DNA from: Streptomyces virginiae
GTDB taxonomy: Bacteria > Actinomycetota > Actinomycetes > Streptomycetales > Streptomycetaceae
Assembly: GCF_000720455.1 (NCBI RefSeq)
Contig: NZ_JOAK01000004.1
Location: 124,001 to 188,000 of the forward strand
Direction of reading: 5' to 3'
Length of the DNA stretch: 64,000 nt
Shown in pieces: positions 8,991 through 18,801 of the stretch (positions are counted from its first letter, which is position 1; every line of letters starts with the position of its first letter). The notes beneath the pieces were generated by a model. That model was not told where the DNA came from. It searched no databases and saw only the letters and a program-made list of their open reading frames with translations. The translations under genes and the position numbers were made by a program.

Positions 8991-9002
8991 TAACGAACGT
9001 TA
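8991..9002. promoter_or_regulatory. Small palindrome TAACGAACGTTA before the enoyl-CoA hydratase gene
   Basis: An inverted repeat with five-base arms (TAACG/CGTTA) and a two-base centre lies 15-26 bp upstream of the start codon. Short palindromes of this kind are typical TetR-family operators for fatty acid genes in actinomycetes. The regulator is not in this window. Confidence 0.4.
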
Positions 9003-9215
9003 CGTCGGGATAGTAGGCGGGCCGCCCCACCGTCCGCGACGCCCGGCGCACATTGCGGTGCGGTCGTGACGTCCGTACGTGGCCTGCCGGTCCGGAACGG
9101 GGGCGTGAGCCCGGCTTCGGTGGGGCCGGGCGCGCGCCGGGAGGGAGTCAGAGCCGTGGGGCCCGCTGCGGTCCGGCTCCGGCGCGCTAGCGGACGCGCG
9201 GGCGGGCGGGCGGTG

Positions 9216-10364
9216 TCAGCGGCGCTTGCGGCGCGTCAGCGACCAGGGCTCCACGACACCCAGGCCGCGCACCGGCCGCTGCCACATCGGCTGGAGGGCG
9301 AACCGGTAGGCCGCGCCCTCGTCGGGCTCCGTCTCCGCCTCCTTCTCCGACACCGGCGCGGCGCCGGTCCGGGAGAGTTCCTCCGCCATCGCCCCGTCCA
9401 CCAGTACGGCGTCCTTGGGGGCTATGGACGTCAGCCGGCTCGCGAGGTTCACGGTGGTCCCGAAGACGTCGCCCATCCGGGTCGTCACCGTGCCGAAGGC
9501 GATCCCGACCCGCAGCTCGGGCATCTGCGGGTCCGCCTCCATCGTCTCGATGAGCCGCAGCGCGATCTCCGCCGCCGTCGCGGCGTCGTCGGCGCAGTAC
9601 AGCACCTCGTCACCGAGCGTCTTGATCAGCCGGCCGCCGTACGCGGCCACCAGGTCCGCCGCGGTCGTCTCGAAGGACTCGACCAGCTCGCCGAGCTCCT
9701 CCTCCTCCAGCCGGCGCGTCAGACGGGTGAAGCCCACCAGGTCGGCGAAGCCCACCGCGAGCCGCCGGTCGACCATCTCCTCGTCGTCCGCGACCTGCAC
9801 CACGCGTCCGGTGGCCGCCGCCAGCTGGCGGCGCCACACGTACACGAGGAATTCCTCCAGCTCCGGCAGGAGCAGCTCGACCAGGGGGTACGTGACCTCC
9901 GTGCGGGTCATCCCCGGCTCCGGCGGCTCCGTGAGCCCCTCCAGGAACGAGTCGATCTGCCATTCCGCGAGCCGCGCCGTGGTCTGCCCGGTGGACCGCG
10001 CCACCTGTACCGCCATCGGCTCGGACAGCAGCCCGGCCTCCACCAGACCGGCGAGCCGGCGCAGGGCCAGTACGTCGGCCTCCGTCAGTGCCCGGGCCTG
10101 GCCGATGTCGGCGAAGCCCATGGCCCGCCAGAAGCGGGAGGCGAGCTCCATCGACACCCCGGCACTGCGGGCGGCCTGGAACGGCGTGTACCGGCGCTCG
10201 GCACCGAGGATCAGCTGCTCCAGGCGGATCGCGAGCGGGTCCGCCGTCGGCTGCACGGTGTGGTCGACCTCGTGGTGGGGAGTGTGCTGGTCGCGCCCGA
10301 TCGGGGTGCCCGGACCACTGGGCCCCGGGGCGGACGCGCCGGAAGCAGAGTCGTCGACGGTCAA
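9216..10364 (-). CDS. cya: Class III adenylate cyclase
   Basis: Makes cAMP from ATP; in Streptomyces this signal is linked to spore germination and antibiotic onset. The N-terminal half (about residues 45-190) resembles the autoinhibitory, pH-sensing regulatory domain of mycobacterial Rv1264. The catalytic domain follows, with metal-binding Asp residues in VGFADLVGFT and KTLGDEVLY. The ATP-type substrate Lys lies in KTLGDE, and the GDVFGTTVNLASRL segment carries the transition-state residues. I place the start at the TTG at 10364: an AGGAGG lies six bases upstream of it and just inside a possible ATG start at 10382, which itself has no good ribosome site. The order cya-birA-pccB matches S. 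coelicolor from memory. Confidence 0.9.
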   Translation of the reverse strand: MTVDDSASGASAPGPSGPGTPIGRDQHTPHHEVDHTVQPTADPLAIRLEQLILGAERRYTPFQAARSAGVSMELASRFWRAMGFADIGQARALTEADVLALRRLAGLVEAGLLSEPMAVQVARSTGQTTARLAEWQIDSFLEGLTEPPEPGMTRTEVTYPLVELLLPELEEFLVYVWRRQLAAATGRVVQVADDEEMVDRRLAVGFADLVGFTRLTRRLEEEELGELVESFETTAADLVAAYGGRLIKTLGDEVLYCADDAATAAEIALRLIETMEADPQMPELRVGIAFGTVTTRMGDVFGTTVNLASRLTSIAPKDAVLVDGAMAEELSRTGAAPVSEKEAETEPDEGAAYRFALQPMWQRPVRGLGVVEPWSLTRRKRR

Positions 10365-10585
10365 GGGCCGCCTCCTGTCCATTCCGTGCGCACTGCCCTG
10401 CCGAACCGGTTGATCACCACGAGCAGCGGGATCGCCTAAACCATACGGCAGGTGTGCCGTAGCTCACTCCCCTCCCCGGCCTCGATCCGGGCACGGCCCG
10501 GGGCTCCGCGCGGCGGCGCATGAGGCCGTACGCACCCGAAACGCGGCATTCCGCGCATTCCGCCGCACGCCCGGCCCCACGCCCG

Positions 10586-11452
10586 TCAGTGCACGGATCG
10601 CAGGTGGACGACGTCGCCCGCCCCCACCGCCTCGTGGGTCCCTTCGGCCGTACGGATCACCAGGCGGCCATCGGTGTCGACGGCTTCGGCCGTTCCGGTG
10701 AGGGTGCGCCCGCCCGGGAGCTCCGCGCGCACGTGCCGGCCGAGGGTGGCGCAGCCCGCCGCGTAGGTCTCCTGGAGGCCGCTGGCCGCCGGGTCGCCGC
10801 CGGCGGCGCGCCAGTTCCCGTACCACTCCTCCAGGGACCGCAGCACGGCCCTCAGCAGGGGGTCCCGGTCGGTCACGGTGGCCTTGGCCAGCGCCAGCGA
10901 TCCGGCGGCGGGCACCGGGAGCTCCTCCTCGGTGAGGGTGACGTTGAGGCCGATCCCGACGACGACGCCGTCCGCGACCCGCTCGGCGAGGATGCCGCCG
11001 GTCTTGCGCTCCTCGCCCTCGACGCTGACCAGCAGGTCGTTGGGCCACTTGAGGGCGGTGTCCACGCCGGCGGCCCGGGAGAGCCCGGTCGCGGTGGCCA
11101 CGCCGGCCAGCAGCGTCAGCCACCCCCACTGCTCCTGCGGGACCGCGTCGCCCGGCTTGAACAGCACGGAGAAGAACAGCCCGGACCGGGCGGGAGCGAC
11201 CCAGCTGCGGTCGAGCCGGCCGCGTCCGGCGCTCTGCTCCTCGGCGACGAGCACGGCCCCCTCGGGCAGCTCCGGCGCCCGCGTGGCAAGGTCGGTATTG
11301 GTGGACCCGGTGGAGGCGACCACCTCCAGGGAGGTCCACAACCCGTCCCCGGTGACGAGGGCCCGCTGCAGCGCGGCGGCGTTGAGCGGCGGCCGCTCCA
11401 GGCTCGACCAACGACCTGCGGAAGCTCCGGCTGATGCATCTGATGGCGTCAT
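10586..11452 (-). CDS. birA: Biotin--[acetyl-CoA-carboxylase] ligase
   Basis: Attaches biotin to the carrier domain of acyl-CoA carboxylases by way of biotinyl-AMP. The 288-residue chain has the ATP/biotin segment STNTDLATRAP, the GRGRLDRSW signature (equivalent to the GRGRRGRxW loop), KWPNDLLV and GGILAE. It lacks an N-terminal DNA-binding domain, so it should be an enzyme only. The start is the ATG at 11452. It diverges from pccB with only 131 bp between, and the products act together: BirA biotinylates the alpha subunit (accA2 at 40457) that partners the PccB subunit. Confidence 0.95.
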   Translation of the reverse strand: MTPSDASAGASAGRWSSLERPPLNAAALQRALVTGDGLWTSLEVVASTGSTNTDLATRAPELPEGAVLVAEEQSAGRGRLDRSWVAPARSGLFFSVLFKPGDAVPQEQWGWLTLLAGVATATGLSRAAGVDTALKWPNDLLVSVEGEERKTGGILAERVADGVVVGIGLNVTLTEEELPVPAAGSLALAKATVTDRDPLLRAVLRSLEEWYGNWRAAGGDPAASGLQETYAAGCATLGRHVRAELPGGRTLTGTAEAVDTDGRLVIRTAEGTHEAVGAGDVVHLRSVH

Positions 11453-11583
11453 GCAACCCAATGTAGGTGTGTCAAACGCCGCACTGCCGAGCGCCATGCC
11501 CGCCGATACGCTACGCACCAGTAGCCAGCAGTAGTCAATCAATTGACCAGGCAGTTGACACCACGCAGGGAGCCGCGACCCCG

Positions 11584-13176
<1,593 letters not shown>

Positions 13177-13194
13177 TCCCTCCAGGAGGTCACC

Positions 13195-13407
13195 GTGGTG
13201 ATCAAGGTCGTCAAGGGCAATCCGACCCCGGAGGAGCTGGCCGCCGCACTGGCGGTGGTCCAAGCGCGCGCGGCGCTGCTGGCCTCGTCGCAGCCGTCGG
13301 GCGCCCCGCAGGTCACGGACGAGTGGTCGACGCCGGCCCGGGTGGCACGGCGGCGGCTGCCGCAGCCGGGGCCGCGGGCCTGGGGCCGTACGTACTGGCC
13401 CGGCTAG
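13195..13407 (+). CDS. pccE: Acyl-CoA carboxylase epsilon subunit
   Basis: A 70-residue accessory subunit that strengthens the alpha-beta carboxylase complex in actinomycetes. The typical start VIKVVKGNPTPEELAALxAV and the C-terminal tail rich in Trp and Arg are present. It starts with GTG 18 bp after pccB behind a CAGGAGG ribosome site, so the two are co-transcribed. Confidence 0.92.
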   Translation: MVIKVVKGNPTPEELAAALAVVQARAALLASSQPSGAPQVTDEWSTPARVARRRLPQPGPRAWGRTYWPG

Positions 13408-13487
13408 CCGGGATGTGGTGAACGCGGGGCGGCGCTTGAGTACCCGTACTCAGGCGCCGGACCCGCCCCCGGGGCCAGGATCGGAGC

Positions 13488-13622
13488 ATGCTCTGGTCCG
13501 ACCCGAAGAACGAGCCGCCCAAGGACATGCGCGACGCGCAGGCGATGATCCGGCGGCTCACCGTGGTGCTCGCCCTCGCCATGCTCGTGGTGGTCTACGT
13601 CCTCGGCGTGAGCCACTTCTGA
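13488..13622 (+). CDS. 44-residue single-pass membrane protein (MmpB-like)
   Basis: A very short gene starting [18 protein letters not shown], followed by a charged stretch and one hydrophobic helix ([18 protein letters not shown]). The N-terminal motif L-W-S-D-P-x-N-E-P-P is one I associate with small conserved Streptomyces membrane proteins called MmpB (morphogenic membrane protein); that identification is from memory and tentative. The ribosome site is GGATCGGAG. It sits between pccE and maf on the same strand, as in other streptomycetes as far as I recall. Confidence 0.75.
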   Translation: MLWSDPKNEPPKDMRDAQAMIRRLTVVLALAMLVVVYVLGVSHF

Positions 13623-13653
13623 GCCGCGCCCGGCCGCGCCTACGATGGCGGGC

Positions 13654-14274
13654 ATGACTGCCACGCCCGAGCCCTCGAACACGCGGGGGCTCGTCCTCGC
13701 CTCCGCCTCCCCCGCCCGGCTGAACCTGCTGCGTCAGGCCGGTCTCGCCCCGCACGTGATCGTCAGCGGCTTCGACGAGGACACCCTGGACCACGACGAG
13801 CCGGCCGAGCTGGCGCTCGCGCTGGCCGAGGCGAAGGCGGCCGTCGTGGCCGGCCTGGACGAGGCCGCGGGCGCCCTGGTGATCGGCTGCGACTCGGTGC
13901 TGGAGCTGGACGGCGAGGCGCTGGGCAAGCCCGCGGACGCCGAGGAGGCCACCGCCCGCTGGAAGGCGATGCGGGGCCGGGCCGGCGTGCTGCGCACCGG
14001 GCACTGCGTGATCGACACGGTCACCGGGCGGCAGGTGTCGGCCACGGCGTCGACGACGGTCCGCTTCGGCGAGCCGACGGACGCGGAGGTCGCGGCGTAC
14101 GTGGCGAGCGGCGAGCCGCTGCACGTGGCGGGGGCGTTCACCCTGGACGGGCTGTCGGCGCCGTTCATCGACGGCATCGACGGGGATCACGGCAACGTGA
14201 TCGGGCTGTCCATGCCGCTGCTGCGCTCCCTGCTGGGCGAACTGGGCGTGTCCATCACGGACTTGTGGGCTTGA
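13654..14274 (+). CDS. maf: Maf-family nucleotide pyrophosphatase
   Basis: Hydrolyses non-canonical nucleoside triphosphates (for example dTTP/UTP or modified pyrimidines) to the monophosphate, a house-cleaning role. The family signature [18 protein letters not shown] is at the N-terminus. [10 protein letters not shown] and the C-terminal segment [19 protein letters not shown] are also present. At about 206 residues it has the usual length. The ATG at 13654 gives the standard N-terminus, and an ATG nine bases upstream (13645) is also possible. It overlaps the convergent membrane-protein gene by 20 bp. Confidence 0.93.
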   Translation: MTATPEPSNTRGLVLASASPARLNLLRQAGLAPHVIVSGFDEDTLDHDEPAELALALAEAKAAVVAGLDEAAGALVIGCDSVLELDGEALGKPADAEEATARWKAMRGRAGVLRTGHCVIDTVTGRQVSATASTTVRFGEPTDAEVAAYVASGEPLHVAGAFTLDGLSAPFIDGIDGDHGNVIGLSMPLLRSLLGELGVSITDLWA

Positions 14275-14755
14275 GCTCCCCGAACGGCGGCGGTGGCGGG
14301 GCGTCCTCGACCGGGCCGCCGCCGTCGCCCTCGCCGCCCTGCCGGGCCGCTGCGGGGTAGAGCGTCAGGATCAGTACGAGGAGACACAGGATCAGCATCA
14401 GCGTCGTGAAGGCGGCCCAGCCGACCAGGCCGACGGCGAGGATGCCGAGCACCGCGTGGGTGACGGCGGCGCTGATGAGGGCGACGCGGGCGAAGCGGCC
14501 CGGCGCCCGGTCGCGCAGCGCGGTGACGGCGGCGAGCACGGCGCACAGCACCAGGAAGGCGCCCATGCCCGCGCCCATGGCGTAGGTGGCCTTGGACATG
14601 ACGTCCGGGTCGCTGCCCGCGATGGACATCGACTGGTTGGCCGTGGTCCGGCCCAGCACGATGTGCACGAGCACGAGCACCGCCGCCTCCGCGACGAGCA
14701 CGATCGCGGCCAGTCCGGCCACGAGTCTTCGCAGCACGCTGCGCCCACCCCCCAC
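14255..14755 (-). CDS. Four-helix membrane protein of unknown function
   Basis: A 166-residue integral membrane protein with four predicted helices (about residues 10-35, 60-82, 90-112, 113-135) and a Gly/Pro-rich, probably cytoplasmic tail (GGEGDGGG and DAPPPPPFG). I do not recognise a family beyond being a conserved Streptomyces neighbour of maf. It starts at the ATG at 14755 ([11 protein letters not shown]). It is the last core gene before the biosynthetic cluster. Confidence 0.78.
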   Translation of the reverse strand: MGGGRSVLRRLVAGLAAIVLVAEAAVLVLVHIVLGRTTANQSMSIAGSDPDVMSKATYAMGAGMGAFLVLCAVLAAVTALRDRAPGRFARVALISAAVTHAVLGILAVGLVGWAAFTTLMLILCLLVLILTLYPAAARQGGEGDGGGPVEDAPPPPPFGELKPTSP

Positions 14756-14857
14756 GTGTCACAAGCCTGTTCGACGCCCTGGAGGCTACTAACGGGTAGC
14801 GCGGCGGGCAAGACGTCCGCACACCCCGGTTGCCGCCCGCCGGCCGGAGCGTCACCC

Positions 14858-15463
14858 CTACGGTTCGCGCCGGAGCAGGTCCAGCCGGTAGGTCTCGCCG
14901 TAGCGGCTCGCGTCCCGGCCGGCGACCTGGACCGTCCCGGGGACGGCGCGGAAGGCCTCGTGGACCCCCCGTCCGGTCATGACCCCCTCGGGGCCCTCGT
15001 GGACCCAGTGCGCGAGCAGCAGGTGCCCGCCGGGCCGCAGCCGTGCGCTGATCCGCCGGGCCGCGAGGTGCAGGTCGGCGTCCGACAGGTAGTAGCCCAC
15101 CTCGGACATGACGACGAGGTCGAGGTCCGCCGCCCCGTCGGCCAGGTCCTCGGGCACCCTCAGCGTCGCGAACGAGACGCCGTCCAGGTCCGCGCAGTTG
15201 CCGCGGGCCTGTTCGATCGCCGCGGCGGAGCAGTCGGTGGCGAGCAGCGCGTCGCAGTGCGGCGCGAGGAGCCGGGTCAGGGCGCCCACGCCGCAGCCGA
15301 TCTCCAGTGCGGAGCCGAAGCGCCCGGCGGGCAGCAGGGAGGCGGTGTCGGCGAACTTCTCCCGCTCGTAGGCCTTGTGGAGGGTTCCCCAGGGGTCTGT
15401 CCTGGCGCGGTAGGCCTTGTCGAAGTGCGCGGTGGACACCGAGGCGCGGCGGGTGGCGGGCAT
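14858..15463 (-). CDS. NodS-like SAM-dependent methyltransferase
   Basis: Predicted class I methyltransferase of 201 residues. The SAM-binding motif I is ALEIGCGVGALTRLLA, motif II-like acidic ATDCSAAAI follows, and LRPGGHLLLAHWV lies after it. The N-terminus (HFDKAYRARTDPWGTLHKAYEREKF) is typical of NodS-type enzymes, which N-methylate the de-N-acetylated sugar of Nod factors. The start ATG overlaps the stop of the PIG-L gene by one base (TGATG), so translation is coupled. Being next to a deacetylase, a GNAT and a glycosyltransferase, it most likely methylates an amino sugar or another amine on the cluster product. It is the outermost gene of the cluster on this side. Confidence 0.88.
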   Translation of the reverse strand: MPATRRASVSTAHFDKAYRARTDPWGTLHKAYEREKFADTASLLPAGRFGSALEIGCGVGALTRLLAPHCDALLATDCSAAAIEQARGNCADLDGVSFATLRVPEDLADGAADLDLVVMSEVGYYLSDADLHLAARRISARLRPGGHLLLAHWVHEGPEGVMTGRGVHEAFRAVPGTVQVAGRDASRYGETYRLDLLRREP

Positions 15464-16224
15464 CAGGGCTCCCGGGTGTGTGCGGTGGGGTCGCCGAGCG
15501 GCTCCAGCTCCCAGACGAGTTCGGCCTGCAGGGGGCCGGGCTTGCGCAGGAAGGGGCCGTGGCCGACGGCGACCGGGGCGAGTTGCGAGCTGTGGCAGAC
15601 GATGGCCGCGCGCTTGGCGGCCCATTCGGTGTCGTCGAGGCGGACGTCGTACGCCACCCGCATCCGGTAGCGGGCCGCGGTCTCGCGCAGCGCGCCCCCG
15701 TACGCGGGGTCGCTCGTCAGGCGTTCGACCGCCGCGTCCGTGCCCCACCGGCGCACGGCTCCCGTGTAGGGCAGGTCCGCGTACACGTACGGCCGGGGGC
15801 CCGCCGGGTCGGTCAGGGCGGCGAGGGCCTGGTCGCGGACGGCCGCGTGGTCCGGCTGGTTGGTGCCGAGCGGCACCAGCACCCTGGTGTCCGGGTGCAG
15901 CTCCCGCAGGAGTTCGCTCAGCCCGGTGAGGGTGCCGCCGTCGCGGTAGGGGCTGTCGGCGTTGGGCAGGGTCAGCTGTTCCACCCCCATCAGGGCGCAG
16001 GCGCGCGCGTCCTCCTCCAGGCGCGCGCGGTGGGCCTCCCGTGCCGTGGCGAATCCGCAGCCCGCGTCCCACCAGGAGACGGGCGCCTGCGCGGGCGGGG
16101 CGCCGCCGTGGACGGTGACCACGGCGGCGGGGCCGTCCAGCCGGCCGAGCAGTCCGGCGACGGAGAGGGCCGCGTCGTCGAAGTGCGGTGAGAGGACCAG
16201 GGTGCTCCAGCGCTGCGACGTCAC
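15463..16224 (-). CDS. PIG-L family N-deacetylase
   Basis: Zinc-dependent de-N-acetylase (family of GlcNAc-PI deacetylase and MshB) of 253 residues. The metal-binding motif SPHFDDAALSVAG supplies His14, Asp16 and Asp17. A second His-containing element is TNQPDHAAVRD. Such enzymes remove acetyl from GlcNAc carried by a small molecule. The GTG start at 16224 overlaps the stop of the upstream GNAT gene by 4 bp, and its own stop overlaps the methyltransferase start. Together with the glycosyltransferase at 17015 it suggests that a GlcNAc unit is added to the product and then deacetylated. Confidence 0.9.
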   Translation of the reverse strand: MTSQRWSTLVLSPHFDDAALSVAGLLGRLDGPAAVVTVHGGAPPAQAPVSWWDAGCGFATAREAHRARLEEDARACALMGVEQLTLPNADSPYRDGGTLTGLSELLRELHPDTRVLVPLGTNQPDHAAVRDQALAALTDPAGPRPYVYADLPYTGAVRRWGTDAAVERLTSDPAYGGALRETAARYRMRVAYDVRLDDTEWAAKRAAIVCHSSQLAPVAVGHGPFLRKPGPLQAELVWELEPLGDPTAHTREP

Positions 16225-16952
16225 CGCTCGCCGGCCCCGGGCAGCCGGTCGGCCTCGTGGTCGCGGTCCCGGTCGCGGCCCTGGGGGGTGACGCCGGCGG
16301 CGACGAGCAGGAGTCCCGTCGAGGTCTTGCCGAACGGGCCTGCGACGTACTCGGCGAGGAGCCGGCGGGCCTGCTCCTTGTCCGCCTCGGGTATGGCGTC
16401 CGGCAGCGTGAACGTGGCGTCGGTGCGCTTGAGTTCCTCGACCGCCGCGTAGTACTCGTGGCGCAGCAGGCCCCACACCGCGCCGTCGTGGTGGCGGCCG
16501 TCGAGGTAGAAGTACTCGCGCAGGATGCCTTCGAGGGTGAAGCCGACACCGGTCACCAGGCGGAGCACGTTCTTGTTGTAGAGCGCGGTGGTGAACTGCA
16601 CGCGGTGGGCGTTGCGGGCGTGGAAGAGGTGGTCGATCAGGAGGTCGAAGGCCTCGGCGCCCAGGCCCCGGCGCCACAGCTCGCGATCTCCGATCGCGCC
16701 GCCGAGGACGTATCCGCCGACCGGACCCTGGGCCTTGAAGTGGACGGCGCCCACGGTGCGGTCCTCGGCGTCGCGGACGGCGAACTGGCGCAGGCCGCCG
16801 CTCTGGTCGAGCCGGCGGAACTCCTCGGCGGTGACGACGTCTCCGTCGGTGGCGGCCATGACGGCGGCGGGGGCGTCCGGCCCGAACCACCGTGCCATCA
16901 GCTCGTAGTCCTCGTCCCTGGGCCGTTCGAGCCTGACGAGTTTGCCCTGCAT
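16221..16952 (-). CDS. GNAT acyltransferase with C-terminal extension
   Basis: A GCN5-type N-acyltransferase of 243 residues. The GNAT fold covers about residues 1-165, with the acyl-CoA loop in ELWRRGLGAEAFDLL and the end motif NKNVLRLVTGVGFTLEGILREYFYLDGR typical of RimJ/RimL-like members. About 70 further residues follow, ending in a charged tail. In goadvionin biosynthesis a GNAT joins the acyl chain to the peptide N-terminus, so this is a candidate for the same step; acylation of an amino sugar made by the neighbouring deacetylase is the alternative. The start ATG at 16952 follows CAGGGAG. It overlaps the PIG-L gene by 4 bp. Confidence 0.85.
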   Translation of the reverse strand: MQGKLVRLERPRDEDYELMARWFGPDAPAAVMAATDGDVVTAEEFRRLDQSGGLRQFAVRDAEDRTVGAVHFKAQGPVGGYVLGGAIGDRELWRRGLGAEAFDLLIDHLFHARNAHRVQFTTALYNKNVLRLVTGVGFTLEGILREYFYLDGRHHDGAVWGLLRHEYYAAVEELKRTDATFTLPDAIPEADKEQARRLLAEYVAGPFGKTSTGLLLVAAGVTPQGRDRDRDHEADRLPGAGER

Positions 16953-17014
16953 GGCGACTCCCTGAGTGAAGGTGCTGGATGAGTGGAGGGGGTGGGGGGT
17001 GGAGGGGATGGTGG

Positions 17015-18196
17015 TCAGGTGGCGGCCGCGGCGGACGCGACGAGCAGTTCCAGGCGGTCGGCGGCCTCGGGGGCGGCGCCCGCGGAGCGCAGGTCGTCGC
17101 GCATCCGTGCGGCGTTGGCGCGGATGCGGGTGTCGTCCATGACGCGCACGAGGGCTTCGCGCAGGGTGTGCGCGGTCAGCCGCTCGCGGTCGAGGCGGAC
17201 TCCGAGTCCCAGCCGGCCGATGCGCTCGGCGACGGCGGCCTGTTCCTGGGTCTGCGGGACGGCCACCATCGGGGTTGCGTGGAGGAGGGCCTCCATGGTG
17301 CTGCCCATGCCCGCGTGGGTGACGAACGCGTCGGCGTGGCGCAGGACGGCGAGCTGGGGGACGTACGGGCGGGCGTCGACGTGGTCGGGCAGCGGGCCGA
17401 GGGCGTCGGGGTCGATCCCTGGGCCGTAGGCCATGACGACCTGCCAGGGCAGGTCCGCGACGGCCTCGCCGCACATCCGGAAGAACTCGGGCCATCCGTA
17501 GCAGGCGGTGCCCAGGGCGATCAGCAGCACCGGCCGGTGGTCGGCGGCGGGGGACCAGTCGCCCTGGAACCCGCGGTCGCCGGTGCAGGGTCCGACGAAG
17601 GCGAATCGGTCGTCGAAGGTTTCCCCGCGGTACTGGAAGGAGCGCGGCAGGAAGACCAGGCGCAGCGGCTCGGTGTGGCCGAGGAAGTCGCCGGCGGACG
17701 TCGCGGGCAGGCCGTGGGCGGCGAGGAAGCGGGTCAGTTCGCGGACGAACCGCAGGACTCCGGGGTGCAGCGGCTGGTCCGCCAGGAACTCCGCCTCCAG
17801 GGAGAAGTGCTCGTTGGACACGAAGGAGGGCCACATCTCGGCGGCCGGGAGATGCCACTTGGCGGCGAGGACCCGGCCTGCCCAGGCGATCCCGTCGTAG
17901 GCGATGACGTCGGGCCGGTCGGTGGCCCAGGCCTCGGTCAGCACGGGCAGGGTGGCCTCGGCCTCCCGGAGGAAGTCGGTGGGCGAGATGTCCAGGCCGT
18001 CGTCGGTCAGGGCGTCGTCGACCGGGTTGCGGTAGACGACGGGCTCCGCGCCGACGGCCCGTACGGTCTCGGCGAACGCCTCGGTGACCGCGTACGAGAC
18101 CCGGTGGCCACGGCGCACCAGTTCTTCGACCAGGCCGAGGGTGGGGTTCACATGACCGTGCCACGCGATCCCCACGAATCCGACGTGGAGCGGCAT
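17015..18196 (-). CDS. Macrolide-type (GT1) glycosyltransferase
   Basis: Nucleotide-sugar-dependent glycosyltransferase of 393 residues, GT-B fold, related to the macrolide MGT/OleD group. The N-terminal acceptor domain starts HVGFVGIAWHGHVNPTLG. The donor-binding signature FVTHAGMGSTMEALLHATPMVAVPQTQEQAAVAERI is in the C-terminal domain, where TQEQ holds the sugar. It is first in an operon with the GNAT, PIG-L and methyltransferase genes. The likely role is to glycosylate the lipopeptide or to act in self-resistance; a GlcNAc donor is inferred only from the deacetylase neighbour. It starts at ATG 18196 behind AAGGGGAG. Confidence 0.92.
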   Translation of the reverse strand: MPLHVGFVGIAWHGHVNPTLGLVEELVRRGHRVSYAVTEAFAETVRAVGAEPVVYRNPVDDALTDDGLDISPTDFLREAEATLPVLTEAWATDRPDVIAYDGIAWAGRVLAAKWHLPAAEMWPSFVSNEHFSLEAEFLADQPLHPGVLRFVRELTRFLAAHGLPATSAGDFLGHTEPLRLVFLPRSFQYRGETFDDRFAFVGPCTGDRGFQGDWSPAADHRPVLLIALGTACYGWPEFFRMCGEAVADLPWQVVMAYGPGIDPDALGPLPDHVDARPYVPQLAVLRHADAFVTHAGMGSTMEALLHATPMVAVPQTQEQAAVAERIGRLGLGVRLDRERLTAHTLREALVRVMDDTRIRANAARMRDDLRSAGAAPEAADRLELLVASAAAAT

Positions 18197-18279
18197 GACT
18201 CCCCTTTCCTTTCGTTGACAAAACTTGACTACCGGCTGAGCATATTCGACAGATCATGACTTGCGGTAGAGGGGTTGGG
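18197..18279. promoter_or_regulatory. Divergent promoter region with TTGAC repeats
   Basis: The 83-bp gap between the glycosyltransferase and the unknown gene at 18280 contains a direct repeat TTGAC-N5-TTGAC (18215-18229). ATGACT-like half-sites are also present (ATCATGACTT at 18253-18262 and the start-codon region CATGACTCC). Similar half-sites appear in the other cluster promoters, so it is a candidate target of the cluster regulator. Confidence 0.5.
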
Positions 18280-18801
18280 ATGACGACAGGAACCAGAAGG
18301 CCCGTCGCGGTGCCGTGGCACCGGGCTCTCGCCGGGACCGACGAGGCCCGGGTGGCCGCCGTCCCGGTGCCGACGGCGGCGCCCTCCGTGCACCGCAAGC
18401 CGGTGGAGGCCGCCTCGGCGGCCCTCGGCGCCGCCTTCGGCGCGCTGTCCGAGGACGTGCGGGCGACGGCTCCGCTGTACGTCCTGTGCCACGACTACGG
18501 CACCTGGGCGGCCCGGCGCTTCGTCGCCCGCTGCCACGACCCCGCACGCCGGCTGCGCCCCTCGGACTCGGTCGGAATGGAGACCTCCGAACTGGTGCGC
18601 CCCTACCTGACCGCCTCGGGACATCGCGGCGACTGCTACCTGCTGGCGCGGCTGCCGGCGTCCGACGAGGAGTTCACCCCTGCCGTCACCGCCGCCCGCC
18701 CGGCCGCCGTCGTACTGGACCTGATCGTGTTCCCCGGCGAGGACCCGCGTGACGCGGACTGCCTCGCCCTCGCCACCACCTGGAAGGCGTCCGGCCTGTG
18801 A
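18280..18801 (+). CDS. Unknown protein coupled to a ketosynthase
   Basis: A 173-residue protein I cannot assign with certainty. It has no signal peptide or membrane segment. Its stop overlaps the start of the ketosynthase gene at 18798 by 4 bp (GTGA), so the two are made together. Segments such as LYVLCHDYGTWAARRFVARCHD and PAAVVLDLIVFPGEDPRDADCLALATT have a spacing weakly reminiscent of half a thiolase-fold ketosynthase, with no catalytic Cys-His-His set. It could be a degenerate ketosynthase partner (chain-length-factor-like) or a substrate-handling protein. I chose the ATG at 18280 because GGGGTTGGG precedes it; an ATG at 18256 is also in frame. Confidence 0.65.
   Translation: MTTGTRRPVAVPWHRALAGTDEARVAAVPVPTAAPSVHRKPVEAASAALGAAFGALSEDVRATAPLYVLCHDYGTWAARRFVARCHDPARRLRPSDSVGMETSELVRPYLTASGHRGDCYLLARLPASDEEFTPAVTAARPAAVVLDLIVFPGEDPRDADCLALATTWKASGL

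Noticed and set aside
14398..14811. A minus-strand frame overlapping the four-helix membrane protein
   Set aside because: Arg/Ser-rich out-of-frame product; the 14255-14755 frame has clean membrane helices.
18197..18279. SARP-type heptameric repeats as an explanation for the TTGAC repeats
   Set aside because: No SARP gene is in the cluster and the 10-11-bp periodic heptamer pattern next to a -10 box is not clear; the palindromes at 27608 and 27728 fit a dimeric repressor better.
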